Below are positions 1 to 9,269 of a stretch of 64,000 bases of DNA, in pieces. Every line of letters starts with the position of its first letter. Position 1 is the stretch's first letter. The notes beneath the pieces are model-generated. The model was not told where the DNA came from, ran no database searches, and saw only the letters and a program-made list of their open reading frames with translations. A program made the position numbers and the translations under genes. Source of the DNA: Paenibacillus nanensis (lineage in GTDB: Bacteria > Bacillota > Bacilli > Paenibacillales > Paenibacillaceae); the NCBI RefSeq assembly GCF_003583765.1, contig NZ_QXQA01000002.1, positions 310,001-374,000 on the forward strand, written 5' to 3'.

Positions 1-795
1 CGTCTTTACGAGCTGGATCGAACGGTCATCCGTCGGGTTCAGCGTCGTCGGCGGCAGCTTGAAGGACAGCGGAGTAGGCTGTCCGCCCGGATGCTCCGCC
101 AAATCGGCAAATACCGGCTTGGCCAGCCACGGCCACATATGCCCCAAGCAATTCTGGTTCGGCACAAAATCGATGAAACGTTCCTTCGCGTAAGCGTCGA
201 GCTCGCGGAACTCCTCCGCGCTGAAGGGCGTCGCCTCCGGAAACGACTCGCGGTATGACGGATAGTCGAAGCAGAAGCCCTCCATATAAAGCTGCAGATG
301 GTTAAGCTTCAGTTCGGACATCCGGTCTATAAGCGCTAGAACCGTCTCCTTTTTCGGTATTTTGCCGCGGCCGATATCCAGCAGCATACCGCGAACCGGA
401 AAATCCGGTTCGTCTTCGATGCGGAAGTGCTCCCACACCAGCCCGTTGCGGACGATCAGCTGCTCCAGCGTCACCGCCGCGTAATGCAAGCCGGCCGCTT
501 CGCTGCAGACGACGGTCAGCGCGGCTCCATCCCAGGTCAGGCCGTATCCTTGCGGATGGCGCTCTTTTTCGTAAACGAGCCGCAGCTTCGTGGAGCTTTC
601 GGCGACAGCCCCTTCGTCGCGCCGCGGTAACCGCCGCATCGCATCCTCCATCCGTTCCATCAGCTTTATTGCTGCGGCGAACCGCGACGTTTGCGCGTCC
701 TCCGCATACAGCTCGAAGCTGCCGCAGAGCGCCGTTCTCCCTTCCTGCAGCGACAACTTTTTAGGCGCAGGATACAAACGTAATAATTCGGACAC
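1..795 (-). CDS. GH20-like beta-N-acetylhexosaminidase, N-terminal part (truncated by window edge)
   Basis: Minus-strand frame of 265 codons running off position 1. GTG start at 795 with an AGGGGG ribosome site 9 nt upstream. Residues 1-125 resemble the GH20 N-terminal alpha/beta domain. From about residue 132 the segment PVRGMLLDIGRGKIP followed by LKLNHLQLYME matches the first strands of the GH20 TIM barrel. Family knowledge: these enzymes remove terminal N-acetylhexosamine from glycans. No signal peptide is visible, so a cytoplasmic role on imported oligosaccharides is likely. The catalytic Asp-Glu pair would lie beyond the window edge, so activity cannot be judged. It starts 23 nt after the GH3 gene at 819 and is the last visible gene of the operon that begins near 12620. 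Confidence 0.72.
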   Translation of the reverse strand, partial: MSELLRLYPAPKKLSLQEGRTALCGSFELYAEDAQTSRFAAAIKLMERMEDAMRRLPRRDEGAVAESSTKLRLVYEKERHPQGYGLTWDGAALTVVCSEAAGLHYAAVTLEQLIVRNGLVWEHFRIEDEPDFPVRGMLLDIGRGKIPKKETVLALIDRMSELKLNHLQLYMEGFCFDYPSYRESFPEATPFSAEEFRELDAYAKERFIDFVPNQNCLGHMWPWLAKPVFADLAEHPGGQPTPLSFKLPPTTLNPTDDRSIQLVKT

Positions 796-818
796 AGCGT
801 CAGCCCCCTATTTGCGAA

Positions 819-3083
819 TTAGCTATTGAGATGAATGAGCACCTGAGACAGCTTCTCTTCGGTAAACTTGCCGCCGCTGAAGGAGAGCAAGCCTCTCAGC
901 GGCATCTGCTCCATAAACGCCATCAGCATTGCCTTATGTTCTTCGGCCAGGTTAGCGCCAAATGGCAGCATGCCGACCAGCTGCTCGACGAAAGCCGCTC
1001 CCTTCTCGGTTTTCATTAAATCCGAAATCGTGGAGTTTCGGTGATAGACGGTCCGGCTGACCCGAGTCGAAGCGACGGCAACCGTCTTCGACAGGACCAT
1101 TTCCTGCGAAGATTTGCCGATTATAAGCTCGAACTCGCCTGTCTCGACGACCCAGTCGCGGACGTCCTCGTCGTAATAGGCGAAGCTCCTCTTATCGAGG
1201 CGGAACGCGACCTCCTTCTCTTCTCCCGGCGCGAGCGCGACCTTCTCGAAGCCCTTCAATTCCTTTTCGGGACGGATGACGCTGCTTGCGCAGTCCCGCA
1301 CATAAAGCTGAACAACCTCCTGACCCGCGCGGCTGCCGGTATTACGAACCTTAACCGTTACATGCAGGACGTCTTCATCCGTTATTTCCGAACGGTCGAC
1401 CGCGATATCCGAATATTCGAATGTCGTATAGCTCAGTCCGTACCCGAACGGGAACAGCGGCTTCAGCCGCTTCTTGTCATAATACCGGTAGCCGACGAAC
1501 AGCCCTTCCCGATATTCGACCTTGTCGCCCTCGCCCGGGAAGAACAAGTAGGAAGGATTGTCGCTAAGCTGCACCGGGAACGTCTCCGCCAGCTTGCCGG
1601 ACGGATTCGCGTCGCCGAAGAGCAAATCCGCGATCGCGCCGCCGAGCGCCTGGCCGCCAAGGTAAGCTTCAAGCACCGCCTTGGCTCTGCCGATCCACGG
1701 CATTTCAACCGGAGCGCCGTTGCTCAGCACAACGACCAGCCGAGGCTGCGCCGCCGCAACCGCTTCGATCAGCGCCGTCTGATTATCCGGCATGCGCAAA
1801 TGCTGCCGGTCGAAGCCTTCCGACTCGTATCTGCGCGGAAGCCCCGCGAATAGGACGGCGACGTCCGAACGCGCGGCGAGCTCAGCCGCTTCGCGTATCA
1901 AGTCCGCGTCCATCTCGTCGCTGTCCAAATGATACCCTTGCGCGTAGCCGACTTCGGCACTCGGTCCCGCCGACTTCGCCAGCTCCTCGCTAATATCTTC
2001 CAGCCGCGTCGGGTTAATCTGCGAGCTGCCGCTCCCTTGATAGCGAGGCTTCTTCGCCATCTCGCCGATGACCGCTATTTTCCCTTTGCGAGCAAGCGGC
2101 AGCAGGCCGTCTTCATTTTTGAGCAGCACCATGCTCTCCCTTGCAACCTCGCGGGCCAGCGCGTGATGCGCTTCGGGGTCGAAGGACGCGTCCGTCTTGC
2201 GCGCGTCTGCCGCTTTAAAGATGACGCTCAGCAGCCGCTCGACGGCGGCATCCAGCTTCTCCTCCGGCAAACGGCCGTCCGTCACGGCCGCGATGATTGC
2301 CCGGTCCCCTTCGCCGTAACTGGACGGCATCTCGAGCTCCAGCCCTGCGGCCAGCCCATTCACCCGGTCGTTCACCGCTCCCCAGTCCGACACGACGATC
2401 CCTTCGTGACCCCACTCTTCCTTCAAAATGTCCGTCAGCAGCCTCTCGTTTTCCGAGGCGTATTCGCCGTTCACCTTGTTGTACGAGCACATCACCGTCC
2501 ATGGCTGCGCTTTCTTGACCGCGCCTTCGAAGCTGGCCAAATAAATTTCGCGCAGCGTCCGCTCGTCAACGATCGAATCGGAGGTCATCCGCCGATGCTC
2601 CTGGTTATTGGCGGCAAAATGCTTAAGCGACGTGCCGACCCCTTCGCTTTGCACGCCCATAATATGATGAGCGGCCATCTCCGAGGACAAATAAGGATCC
2701 TCGGAAAAATATTCAAAGTTTCGCCCGCAAAGCGGCGAACGTTTTATATTCGCTCCCGGTCCAAGCAGCACGGCGATATTCTCCGCCTGGCATTCCCGGC
2801 CGAGCGCCTGCCCCATCCGCTCGATCAGCTCGCGGTTCCATGAGCTCGCGACGCCGGCCGCGGACGGAAAACACGTCGCGGGCACGCTGTCGAACAAGCC
2901 CAAATGGTCGGCCGAGCCCCGCTGCTTGCGTAGCCCGTGCGGGCCGTCCGTCAGCATAACGGGAGGTATGCCGAGCCTCTCGATTCCTTTCGTATGCCAA
3001 GTGTCGAGCCCGGAGCATAACCCCGCTTTTTCTTCCAGCGTCATTTGCGCGACTATAGCCTTCAAATCCCGCTTATTCTCCAT
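819..3083 (-). CDS. Glycoside hydrolase family 3 beta-glucosidase-type enzyme
   Basis: 754 aa, ATG at 3083 behind GGGAGGAA. The GH3 N-terminal domain carries DGPHGLR (46-52) and KHFAANN (154-160); the nucleophile is Asp233 in VSDWGAV. A GH3 C-terminal domain and an FnIII-like domain ([14 protein letters not shown] onward, with VVQLYVRD) follow, then about 60 extra residues. The order matches intracellular beta-glucosidases of roughly 720-760 aa. There is no signal peptide, so it should cleave imported beta-linked oligosaccharides in the cytoplasm. The NagZ-type His-containing loop is not seen, so a beta-glucosidase or xylosidase class is more likely than N-acetylglucosaminidase. The exact sugar cannot be read from sequence. 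It lies 61 nt after the other GH3 gene in the same operon. Confidence 0.9.
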   Translation of the reverse strand: MENKRDLKAIVAQMTLEEKAGLCSGLDTWHTKGIERLGIPPVMLTDGPHGLRKQRGSADHLGLFDSVPATCFPSAAGVASSWNRELIERMGQALGRECQAENIAVLLGPGANIKRSPLCGRNFEYFSEDPYLSSEMAAHHIMGVQSEGVGTSLKHFAANNQEHRRMTSDSIVDERTLREIYLASFEGAVKKAQPWTVMCSYNKVNGEYASENERLLTDILKEEWGHEGIVVSDWGAVNDRVNGLAAGLELEMPSSYGEGDRAIIAAVTDGRLPEEKLDAAVERLLSVIFKAADARKTDASFDPEAHHALAREVARESMVLLKNEDGLLPLARKGKIAVIGEMAKKPRYQGSGSSQINPTRLEDISEELAKSAGPSAEVGYAQGYHLDSDEMDADLIREAAELAARSDVAVLFAGLPRRYESEGFDRQHLRMPDNQTALIEAVAAAQPRLVVVLSNGAPVEMPWIGRAKAVLEAYLGGQALGGAIADLLFGDANPSGKLAETFPVQLSDNPSYLFFPGEGDKVEYREGLFVGYRYYDKKRLKPLFPFGYGLSYTTFEYSDIAVDRSEITDEDVLHVTVKVRNTGSRAGQEVVQLYVRDCASSVIRPEKELKGFEKVALAPGEEKEVAFRLDKRSFAYYDEDVRDWVVETGEFELIIGKSSQEMVLSKTVAVASTRVSRTVYHRNSTISDLMKTEKGAAFVEQLVGMLPFGANLAEEHKAMLMAFMEQMPLRGLLSFSGGKFTEEKLSQVLIHLNS

Positions 3084-3144
3084 TGCCGATTCCTCCCTTA
3101 TTCCTTGTTATCAATCCTCAAAAACGAGGCGTCTGTTCATGCGC

Positions 3145-5661
3145 TCATCTCCAACTGAACGAGGCCGACAGCGTCTCGGCGCTGCTCGTGCCGATATAAG
3201 CGACGAACGCCCCCTCTTCGGCCGCATAACCATTCGCCGGCGACCAGAACGCCAAGTCGTCTCTGCCGATTTCGAACGCAACCTCTTGGCTCTCGCCCGG
3301 TTCCAGACGCAGCTTCCGGAAGCCCTTCAGCTCCTTGACCGGACGAACGACGCTGCCATGAAGGTCCTGAATGTACAGCTGAACCGTTTCTTCTCCCGCC
3401 AACCGGCCGGCGTTTGTTACAGTGACTGTAACGCGCAGCTTCTCGTCCCCGGCAATCCCGCTGCGGTCAAGCCGAAGCTCCGAGTAATCGAACCGGGTAT
3501 AGCTTAATCCGTAACCGAATGGATAAAGCGGATCATTCGGGCCGTCGATATATTTGGATATATATTTGGTATGCTTGTTTTGCTCCGTAATCGGTCTCCC
3601 CGTGCGGAAGCTGTTGTAATACAACGGAACCTGACCTTCATGAGCAGGGAAGCTCATCGTCAATTTCCCGGATGGATTGTATTCTCCCGTGAGCACTTCC
3701 GCGATCGCATGTCCCGCTTGCGAGCCAAGGAACCATGTTTCCACAATGGCATTCACATTGCGGTGGAACCAATCGAGGACGAGCGGGCGGCCGTTCGTAA
3801 GCACAAGCACAACGGGTTTGCCCAGCCCCGCGACCGCTTCCGCCAGCCGGAGCTGCGCCTCCGGCAGATGGATGCTGAGCCTCGAGGCCGCTTCGCCGGA
3901 CATGTCGCTGCTCTCGCCAAGCGCCAGCACGATAAGATCTGCATGCGACGCTTTCTCCAGCGCGTCTTCAATACCGCCTTCGATCGCTTCCGTAACGCCG
4001 GATCCTTGCGCGTACAATAACTGATTTTCCGCATAGCCGATGTCCCGCAATCCTTCATAGAGCGTTACCGTCTCGTGGCTGTAGCGCGAGAACTGCCAAG
4101 GACCAAGCAAATCCCGGCTGTCCGCGAACGGTCCGATCAGCGCGATCCTCTCCGCTTCCTTCGCGAGCGGGAGAGCGCCGTCGTTTTTGAGCAGCACGAT
4201 CGATTTGCGCGCCAGTTCCAGACTTGCCTTCAAATGATCGTCGCGGAAATGGTATTCTTTTTCCTTCTCGGGACGCACGTAACGGAATGGATCATCCATT
4301 AAGCCGAGACGATATTTCAGCCGCAAGATGCGCCGCGCCGACTCGTCGATCAGCTTCTCCGGCACCTTTCCTTCTCGAACGAGCTGCGGCAAGTGTTCGT
4401 ACGACCGCGTGGCCATCTCGATATCCATCGTCGCTAGAGCAGCCATACGCGCCGCTTCTTTTTCGTCTTCGGCGTAACCGTGCGTCACAATTTCCTCCAC
4501 AGCGCCGTAATCGGAGATCAGCACGCCTTCAAAGCCAAGCTCATCGCGAAGAAGGTCCACAAGCAGCGGCTGGTTAGCCGCAACCGGCACGCCTTGATAA
4601 ATGTTAAAGGCGTTCATTACCGATGCCGCTCCCGCTTCCAAGCCCGCCTGGAACGGCGGCAGATAGACGTTGCGAAGCGTCGCCTCGGAAATATCGACCG
4701 TGTTGTAATCGCGGCCTCCCTCAGCTGCACCGTATGCGATGAAATGCTTCAAGCAGGCGATAATCGTCTCCGGATCCGACAAGCTTTCGCCCTGGAAGCC
4801 TTCGACCTGCGCTTTCGCGAAGAGCGCCCCTAGATAAGGATCCTCGCCCGCACCTTCCACGACTCGGCCCCAGCGGGGGTCACGTCCGACATCGACCATC
4901 GGACCGTGATTGTACACCGTGCCGGAGGCGCTGGCTTCCTTGGCCGCGATCGCGCACGCTTCTTTGACCGCTTCGGGATCCCAGCTGCAGGACCAGGCGA
5001 GCGGCACGGGGAATATTGTCTGCGCGCCGTGGATAATGTCCGCGTTGAACAGCAGCGGAATGCGGTGCGGCGACTGCTCGACCGCGATCTTCTGCAGCTC
5101 GAATACGCGGCGGACGTCGAATGCGCCGAGCACGGAGCCCGCTCTGCCTTCGGCGATCAGCTTCTCCGGCGGGTCCGTCTTCACGGCGTTGCCGAACGAG
5201 AAGTTAGAGGCCGGCACCTGGAACAGCTGCCCGACCTTATCCTCCAAGCTCATCTTCGAGAGCAGAGACTCGACAAGGTCCTCGATTTCGGCATCGGACC
5301 GGGTAGACGCATCCGGATTGCGATACAACCGAACGGTATCCGCCAGCTCCTCCGACAGCTGTGGCCCGCGTCCGCTAGATCCCTTGATAGGCAGCTTTCC
5401 GATGCCCGGCATATCCATCTCTCCGCTGACGGAATCCTCCTCGAAAGCAAGCTCGACGACGATCGTTTGTCCGGGCATCCAGAACGCCTTCGCTTCTCCT
5501 CTCAGCCGGCTGCCGTCGACTGTCAATGATTCGATTGGAATAGGTATTGCAAGCGGCTCCGTCGCAATGTCCAGCATATAATTCGCTTTTTTGGAAACTT
5601 TAAACTGTATCTTCAGCTTCATCGAAGGCGTCTCCACAAAGGCATGCCATAATCCGATCAT
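3145..5661 (-). CDS. Glycoside hydrolase family 3 enzyme with extra N-terminal beta-rich domain
   Basis: 838 aa from ATG at 5661, which has GGAGGAG 6 nt upstream; an in-frame ATG at 5676 overlaps that ribosome site and is unlikely. Residues 1 to about 95 form a beta-rich domain (KLKIQFKVSKK, GEAKAFWMPGQ, SGEMDMPGIGKLPIKG) not found in most GH3 enzymes. The GH3 barrel follows with RDPRWGR near 260-266, KHF (305-307) and nucleophile Asp384 in LISDYGAVEE. The C-terminal sandwich and FnIII-like domain (ETVQLYIQD) complete the protein. No signal peptide. It sits 22 nt after the permease gene. Together with the neighbouring GH3 and GH20 it suggests stepwise cytoplasmic breakdown of a mixed beta-glycan. 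Substrate specificity is unknown. Confidence 0.9.
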   Translation of the reverse strand: MIGLWHAFVETPSMKLKIQFKVSKKANYMLDIATEPLAIPIPIESLTVDGSRLRGEAKAFWMPGQTIVVELAFEEDSVSGEMDMPGIGKLPIKGSSGRGPQLSEELADTVRLYRNPDASTRSDAEIEDLVESLLSKMSLEDKVGQLFQVPASNFSFGNAVKTDPPEKLIAEGRAGSVLGAFDVRRVFELQKIAVEQSPHRIPLLFNADIIHGAQTIFPVPLAWSCSWDPEAVKEACAIAAKEASASGTVYNHGPMVDVGRDPRWGRVVEGAGEDPYLGALFAKAQVEGFQGESLSDPETIIACLKHFIAYGAAEGGRDYNTVDISEATLRNVYLPPFQAGLEAGAASVMNAFNIYQGVPVAANQPLLVDLLRDELGFEGVLISDYGAVEEIVTHGYAEDEKEAARMAALATMDIEMATRSYEHLPQLVREGKVPEKLIDESARRILRLKYRLGLMDDPFRYVRPEKEKEYHFRDDHLKASLELARKSIVLLKNDGALPLAKEAERIALIGPFADSRDLLGPWQFSRYSHETVTLYEGLRDIGYAENQLLYAQGSGVTEAIEGGIEDALEKASHADLIVLALGESSDMSGEAASRLSIHLPEAQLRLAEAVAGLGKPVVLVLTNGRPLVLDWFHRNVNAIVETWFLGSQAGHAIAEVLTGEYNPSGKLTMSFPAHEGQVPLYYNSFRTGRPITEQNKHTKYISKYIDGPNDPLYPFGYGLSYTRFDYSELRLDRSGIAGDEKLRVTVTVTNAGRLAGEETVQLYIQDLHGSVVRPVKELKGFRKLRLEPGESQEVAFEIGRDDLAFWSPANGYAAEEGAFVAYIGTSSAETLSASFSWR

Positions 5662-5683
5662 ATCGTTCTCCTCCATTCATTCG

Positions 5684-6568
5684 TCAGCCCTTCACGGCGC
5701 CGATCGTTAACCCTTTAACAAAGTACTTTTGGAAAAACGGATACGCGATCAGAATCGGAACGATTCCGATGACCGCAATCGCCATGCGGAATGTCTCCCT
5801 TGGCAGCAGCGCCATGATGCTTCCGGAGCCCATACTCGCGCTGCTGGAGAGGAATTCGATGTCGCTCATAATTTTGTTGAGCACATTTTGCAAATTGTAC
5901 AGCTCCGCATCCGTTATGAACACGAGTCCGTTGTTCCAATCGTTCCAATAGGCCAGCGCCTGGAACAATCCGACCGTCGCCATAATCGGCAGCGAGAGCT
6001 GCAGGACGATGCGGGAATAAATCGTAAATTCCCCCGCTCCGTCAATGCTGGCCGATTCGATGACCGGCGTCGGAATGCTGTTCATGAAGAAGGCCCGCAT
6101 CAGCAGCACGTTAAACCCGTTCATCAGCAGCCACGGCACGATTTGCGCGATCAGCGTGTTTTTGATATCGAACGTTTGCGTATAAATCATATAGGTCGGC
6201 ACTAGACCGCCGTTGAACAGCAGCGTAAAAAACACGATAAAGGCGAATACCATCCCGCCCGGCAAATCTTTGCGGGAGAGCGGATAAGCAAGCATCGATG
6301 TAATGAGCAGACTGACTGTCGTGCCGATGACCGTCGTTAGGATCGTAATGCCATAAGCGTGAAAAACCATCTCAGAGTTTTGCAGCAAATAATCGTAAGC
6401 GCCAAAGCTAAGCTTGGTAGGGAAAAACGTATAGCCTTGCGAAACGATGGCATCCGCATCCGTAATCGAAGACATGAACATCAGGATGAACGGAAGGATG
6501 CATGCCAGGGCGAATAAACCTAACAGGATATGCGCAGATACCTGCCAGCCTCGATATTGATTAGTCAT
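5684..6568 (-). CDS. Carbohydrate ABC transporter permease, LplC/YtcP type
   Basis: 294 aa. Six hydrophobic segments, starting with HILLGLFALACILPFILMFM, and the binding-protein-dependent permease EAA loop ESASIDGAGEFTIYSRIVLQLSLP, the contact site for the ATPase. The CUT1/LplC type is shown by the N-terminal DADAIVSQGYTFFPTKLSFGAY stretch and the typical length. It works with the permease gene 14 nt upstream and the binding lipoprotein at 7598. No ATPase gene is present; such importers in Bacillales normally share an MsmX-type ATPase encoded elsewhere. Starts behind AGGAAGGAG. Confidence 0.92.
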   Translation of the reverse strand: MTNQYRGWQVSAHILLGLFALACILPFILMFMSSITDADAIVSQGYTFFPTKLSFGAYDYLLQNSEMVFHAYGITILTTVIGTTVSLLITSMLAYPLSRKDLPGGMVFAFIVFFTLLFNGGLVPTYMIYTQTFDIKNTLIAQIVPWLLMNGFNVLLMRAFFMNSIPTPVIESASIDGAGEFTIYSRIVLQLSLPIMATVGLFQALAYWNDWNNGLVFITDAELYNLQNVLNKIMSDIEFLSSSASMGSGSIMALLPRETFRMAIAVIGIVPILIAYPFFQKYFVKGLTIGAVKG

Positions 6569-6582
6569 ATGATGGCTCCTTC

Positions 6583-7518
6583 CTAGAACAAGGCGTTATC
6601 CTTGTCGAATTTGCGTACGATATAGTTGGATACGAGGACAAGCACGAAGCCGACCAGCGATTGATAGAAGCCGGCCGCCGACGACATCCCGACGTCGCCC
6701 AGCTGCATCAGACCGCGGAACACGTACGTATCGATGACGTTCGTCGTTTCGTACAAAGCGCCGGAATTCATCGGCACCTGATAGAATAAGCCGAAGTCGG
6801 AGTAAAAGATTCGCCCGATCGCAAGCAGCGCCAGCATGGATATAATCGGCGTAATCATCGGCAGCGTTATTTTGCGGATTTGCATCCACTTCGACGCGCC
6901 GTCCAGCTCCGCGGCCTCGTAATACTCCTTGTCGATGCTGATAATCGCAGCAAGGAACACGATACAGGAATATCCTGCGCCCTTCCAAATATGAACGATG
7001 GTCAAAATATAAGGCCAGTACTTCGGCTCGAGATACCAAGTAACCGGATCGAGTCCGAGCATCGGTAATATCGTTTTATTCATAAAACCGGAGTCGACGC
7101 TAAGGAGCGCATACACCAGATAGCTGACCAAAATCATGGAAATCAGGAACGGCAGAAGGATGACGCTCTGATAAAAGCTTCTCGCAACCCTGCTTCTGAT
7201 TTCATTTAGCAAAATCGCGATCACGATAGCGATAGCGAGTCCCAGCACGATAAAAACGGCGTTGTAAAGCAGCGTATTTCGGGTAATGATATAAGCGTCG
7301 GTCGTTTTGAATAAATATTCAAAGTTTTTAAAGCCTACCCAGTCGCTATTCCAAATGCCTTTTGCGTAATTGATATCTTTAAATGCGATTGACAAGCCAA
7401 ACAACGGCAAATAGTTGTTGATGATCAAATATGCGAGACCCGGCAGCATCATAATATACAGCGGGATGTATCTGCGAAGGCTGAACCTTCTCTTGCGTTG
7501 CGCAGTCGTATTCGCCAT
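6583..7518 (-). CDS. Carbohydrate ABC transporter permease, LplB/YteP type
   Basis: 311 aa from ATG at 7518 behind GGGAGAG; a longer open frame upstream would run into the binding-protein gene and the hairpin and is rejected. The basic N-terminus (RKRRFSLRRYIPLYIMMLPGLAYLIIN) leads into six membrane segments. The EAA loop reads EAAELDGASKWMQIRKITLP. Family: LplB-like CUT1 permeases, which pair with LplC and a large LplA-like lipoprotein. Located between the binding protein and the partner permease. Confidence 0.92.
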   Translation of the reverse strand: MANTTAQRKRRFSLRRYIPLYIMMLPGLAYLIINNYLPLFGLSIAFKDINYAKGIWNSDWVGFKNFEYLFKTTDAYIITRNTLLYNAVFIVLGLAIAIVIAILLNEIRSRVARSFYQSVILLPFLISMILVSYLVYALLSVDSGFMNKTILPMLGLDPVTWYLEPKYWPYILTIVHIWKGAGYSCIVFLAAIISIDKEYYEAAELDGASKWMQIRKITLPMITPIISMLALLAIGRIFYSDFGLFYQVPMNSGALYETTNVIDTYVFRGLMQLGDVGMSSAAGFYQSLVGFVLVLVSNYIVRKFDKDNALF

Positions 7519-7542
7519 GTTCTCTCCCTCTCTTTTGCAAAA

Positions 7543-7581
7543 ATCGGAAAAACAAACCCGGCCAACGCTCGATTGGCCGGG
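7543..7581 (-). terminator. Stem-loop/attenuator between binding protein and permease
   Basis: On the minus strand CCCGGCCAA and TTGGCCGGG form a 9-bp GC-rich stem with a 7-nt loop, followed by TTTGTTTTT. It begins 17 nt after the binding-protein stop (7598) and ends before the permease start (7518). It should cut transcription partly or stabilise the upstream mRNA end. Confidence 0.75.
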
Positions 7582-7597
7582 CAACTGTTCAAGTTCA

Positions 7598-9145
7598 TTA
7601 ATTGACGGAGTTCGCCTTCGCCCACTCATCCAATTGCTTCTGCTTCTCGGCGATAATTTTGTCAATACCCGCCGACTTCAGCTTTTCGATGAATTCAGGC
7701 AGCAGCTTTTCTGGGTCGACGCTGCCCGTCTCAAGCGGCAGCTTATATTGAGTGACGACGTTGGACACGGCCGCAAACTCCGTTTTCACCGCGGACGCGT
7801 CGAACACAAAGCCGAGCGCCTTGGAAGGTTTCGCCGATTTGTTGAATTCTGCCGTTTTCTCCCAAATTTGAGGGTCATCGCTTTCCATGACATACGCCAG
7901 GAAGTTATTGCCAAACACCCAGCTCAGCATGTTATAACCTACTGTTGCGGCATCCTTGCCTTCCGGGTAAGCGATGACATTGTCACCCTCGCTTTCCGCC
8001 TTCACGTAATGCTTGCCTTCAATGCCCCAGTCGAACAGGTTCACGATCGCCGGATCCGAATACATCAGGTTAAGGAATTTCATCGCATGCTCCGGATGCT
8101 CTGCATGAACCGGGATGCCCCAGCTCGCGCTTGTCACGTTGCTTGTCGTAGCCATTGGCGCCAGCAGCTCGGCAGTGACCATTTCCGTGCCGGACATCTT
8201 CGTCTCCTGCGCGGCAAAGCCAGGCTTCTGCATCGCCAGATACGCGAACGCCTTACCCGATTTGATCAGCTCGTACGTCGTCGTCTTGTTCGTCGCGGCG
8301 TCCGTTAAGATGTAGCCGGACTTATACCAGTTGCGAATCTGATCCAGGAACGCTTTGTATTCCGGCGTTTCGTACAGATTGACAACTTTCAGGCCGTTGT
8401 CGTAGTTCGGCAGCACGCCCATCGTGTCGCCGAGCGGATCATACCACAAATAGTTTTCGCGGAAGGATTGACCCGGTCCGCCAGGAATAAGCGGCACAAC
8501 ATTCGGCTCTTTTTCTTTAATCGTTTTCAGCACATTTTCCACATCGTCCAGCGTCTTGATCGCGGTGATGTCGATGTTATACTTCTCGACCAGATCCTTG
8601 CGCATGGTTAGACCATAGCTTGCGGCAAGGTCGCGCACCGTCGGCACACTGTAGATCTGTCCGCCGATTTTTGTCGCGTTCAGATACTTCTCTTCAAGCG
8701 CGGACTTGATGCCTTCGCCGTTCGCGGCAAGCTGTTCGTCGAGTGCAATCAGCTGGCCTTTCGCCACCATGTTGCTGTACATTTGGCCTGCAACGTACGT
8801 CAGGTCCAGCTTCTCTCCGCCGCTGAAAATCAAGTTCATCCGCTGTGCCCATTCGCCCGCGTTGATCGGCAAAAATTTGACATGCGTTTGAATTTTCTCT
8901 TCCGTGATCTTGTTGATTTCATCTTCGACCAGCTGCAGCTCTTGAGTGGAGGCGGTAATGACCGGGAACGCTACCGTTATCTCCTCGATCTTCGCTTCCG
9001 CCTGCGTGCCGCCGTTATTAGCGGCGTTCTCCGCTCCGGAGCCTTCGTTGCCCGATGAATTGCCGTTGTTGCTTTTGCCGCAGGCCGCCAGTAGCAGCAT
9101 CCCGCACAGAAGCAGCAGGCTCATCGCTCGCATTGTTTTTTTCAT
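7598..9145 (-). CDS. Extracellular sugar-binding lipoprotein, LplA type
   Basis: 515 aa from ATG at 9145, chosen because a lipoprotein signal peptide (MSLLLLCGMLLLAAC) starts there and the ribosome site GGGGGG precedes it; the open frame further upstream would overlap the regulator gene. The lipobox is LAAC. The mature N-terminus is Gly/Asn/Ser/Glu rich, a linker, followed by a family-1-like solute-binding fold (FPVITASTQELQLVEDEINK, KLDLTYVAGQMYSNMVAKGQLIALDE). The length of about 515 aa is typical of the LplA/YtcQ group rather than the 430-aa group used elsewhere in this window. It captures oligosaccharides at the cell surface for the LplB/LplC-type pair downstream. Likely induced by the YesN-type regulator encoded just upstream. 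Confidence 0.92.
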   Translation of the reverse strand: MKKTMRAMSLLLLCGMLLLAACGKSNNGNSSGNEGSGAENAANNGGTQAEAKIEEITVAFPVITASTQELQLVEDEINKITEEKIQTHVKFLPINAGEWAQRMNLIFSGGEKLDLTYVAGQMYSNMVAKGQLIALDEQLAANGEGIKSALEEKYLNATKIGGQIYSVPTVRDLAASYGLTMRKDLVEKYNIDITAIKTLDDVENVLKTIKEKEPNVVPLIPGGPGQSFRENYLWYDPLGDTMGVLPNYDNGLKVVNLYETPEYKAFLDQIRNWYKSGYILTDAATNKTTTYELIKSGKAFAYLAMQKPGFAAQETKMSGTEMVTAELLAPMATTSNVTSASWGIPVHAEHPEHAMKFLNLMYSDPAIVNLFDWGIEGKHYVKAESEGDNVIAYPEGKDAATVGYNMLSWVFGNNFLAYVMESDDPQIWEKTAEFNKSAKPSKALGFVFDASAVKTEFAAVSNVVTQYKLPLETGSVDPEKLLPEFIEKLKSAGIDKIIAEKQKQLDEWAKANSVN

Positions 9146-9269
9146 GTGTTTCCCCCCGCGTTTGTTGTAATCGTTTGTTGTTGACGTCCTTATTGTACGA
9201 CTGCGGGAGCCGAAGCCTCTGCTCCGATGACGACCTATCGCATGCACTTTCCCGACCTGCATCCCGCAT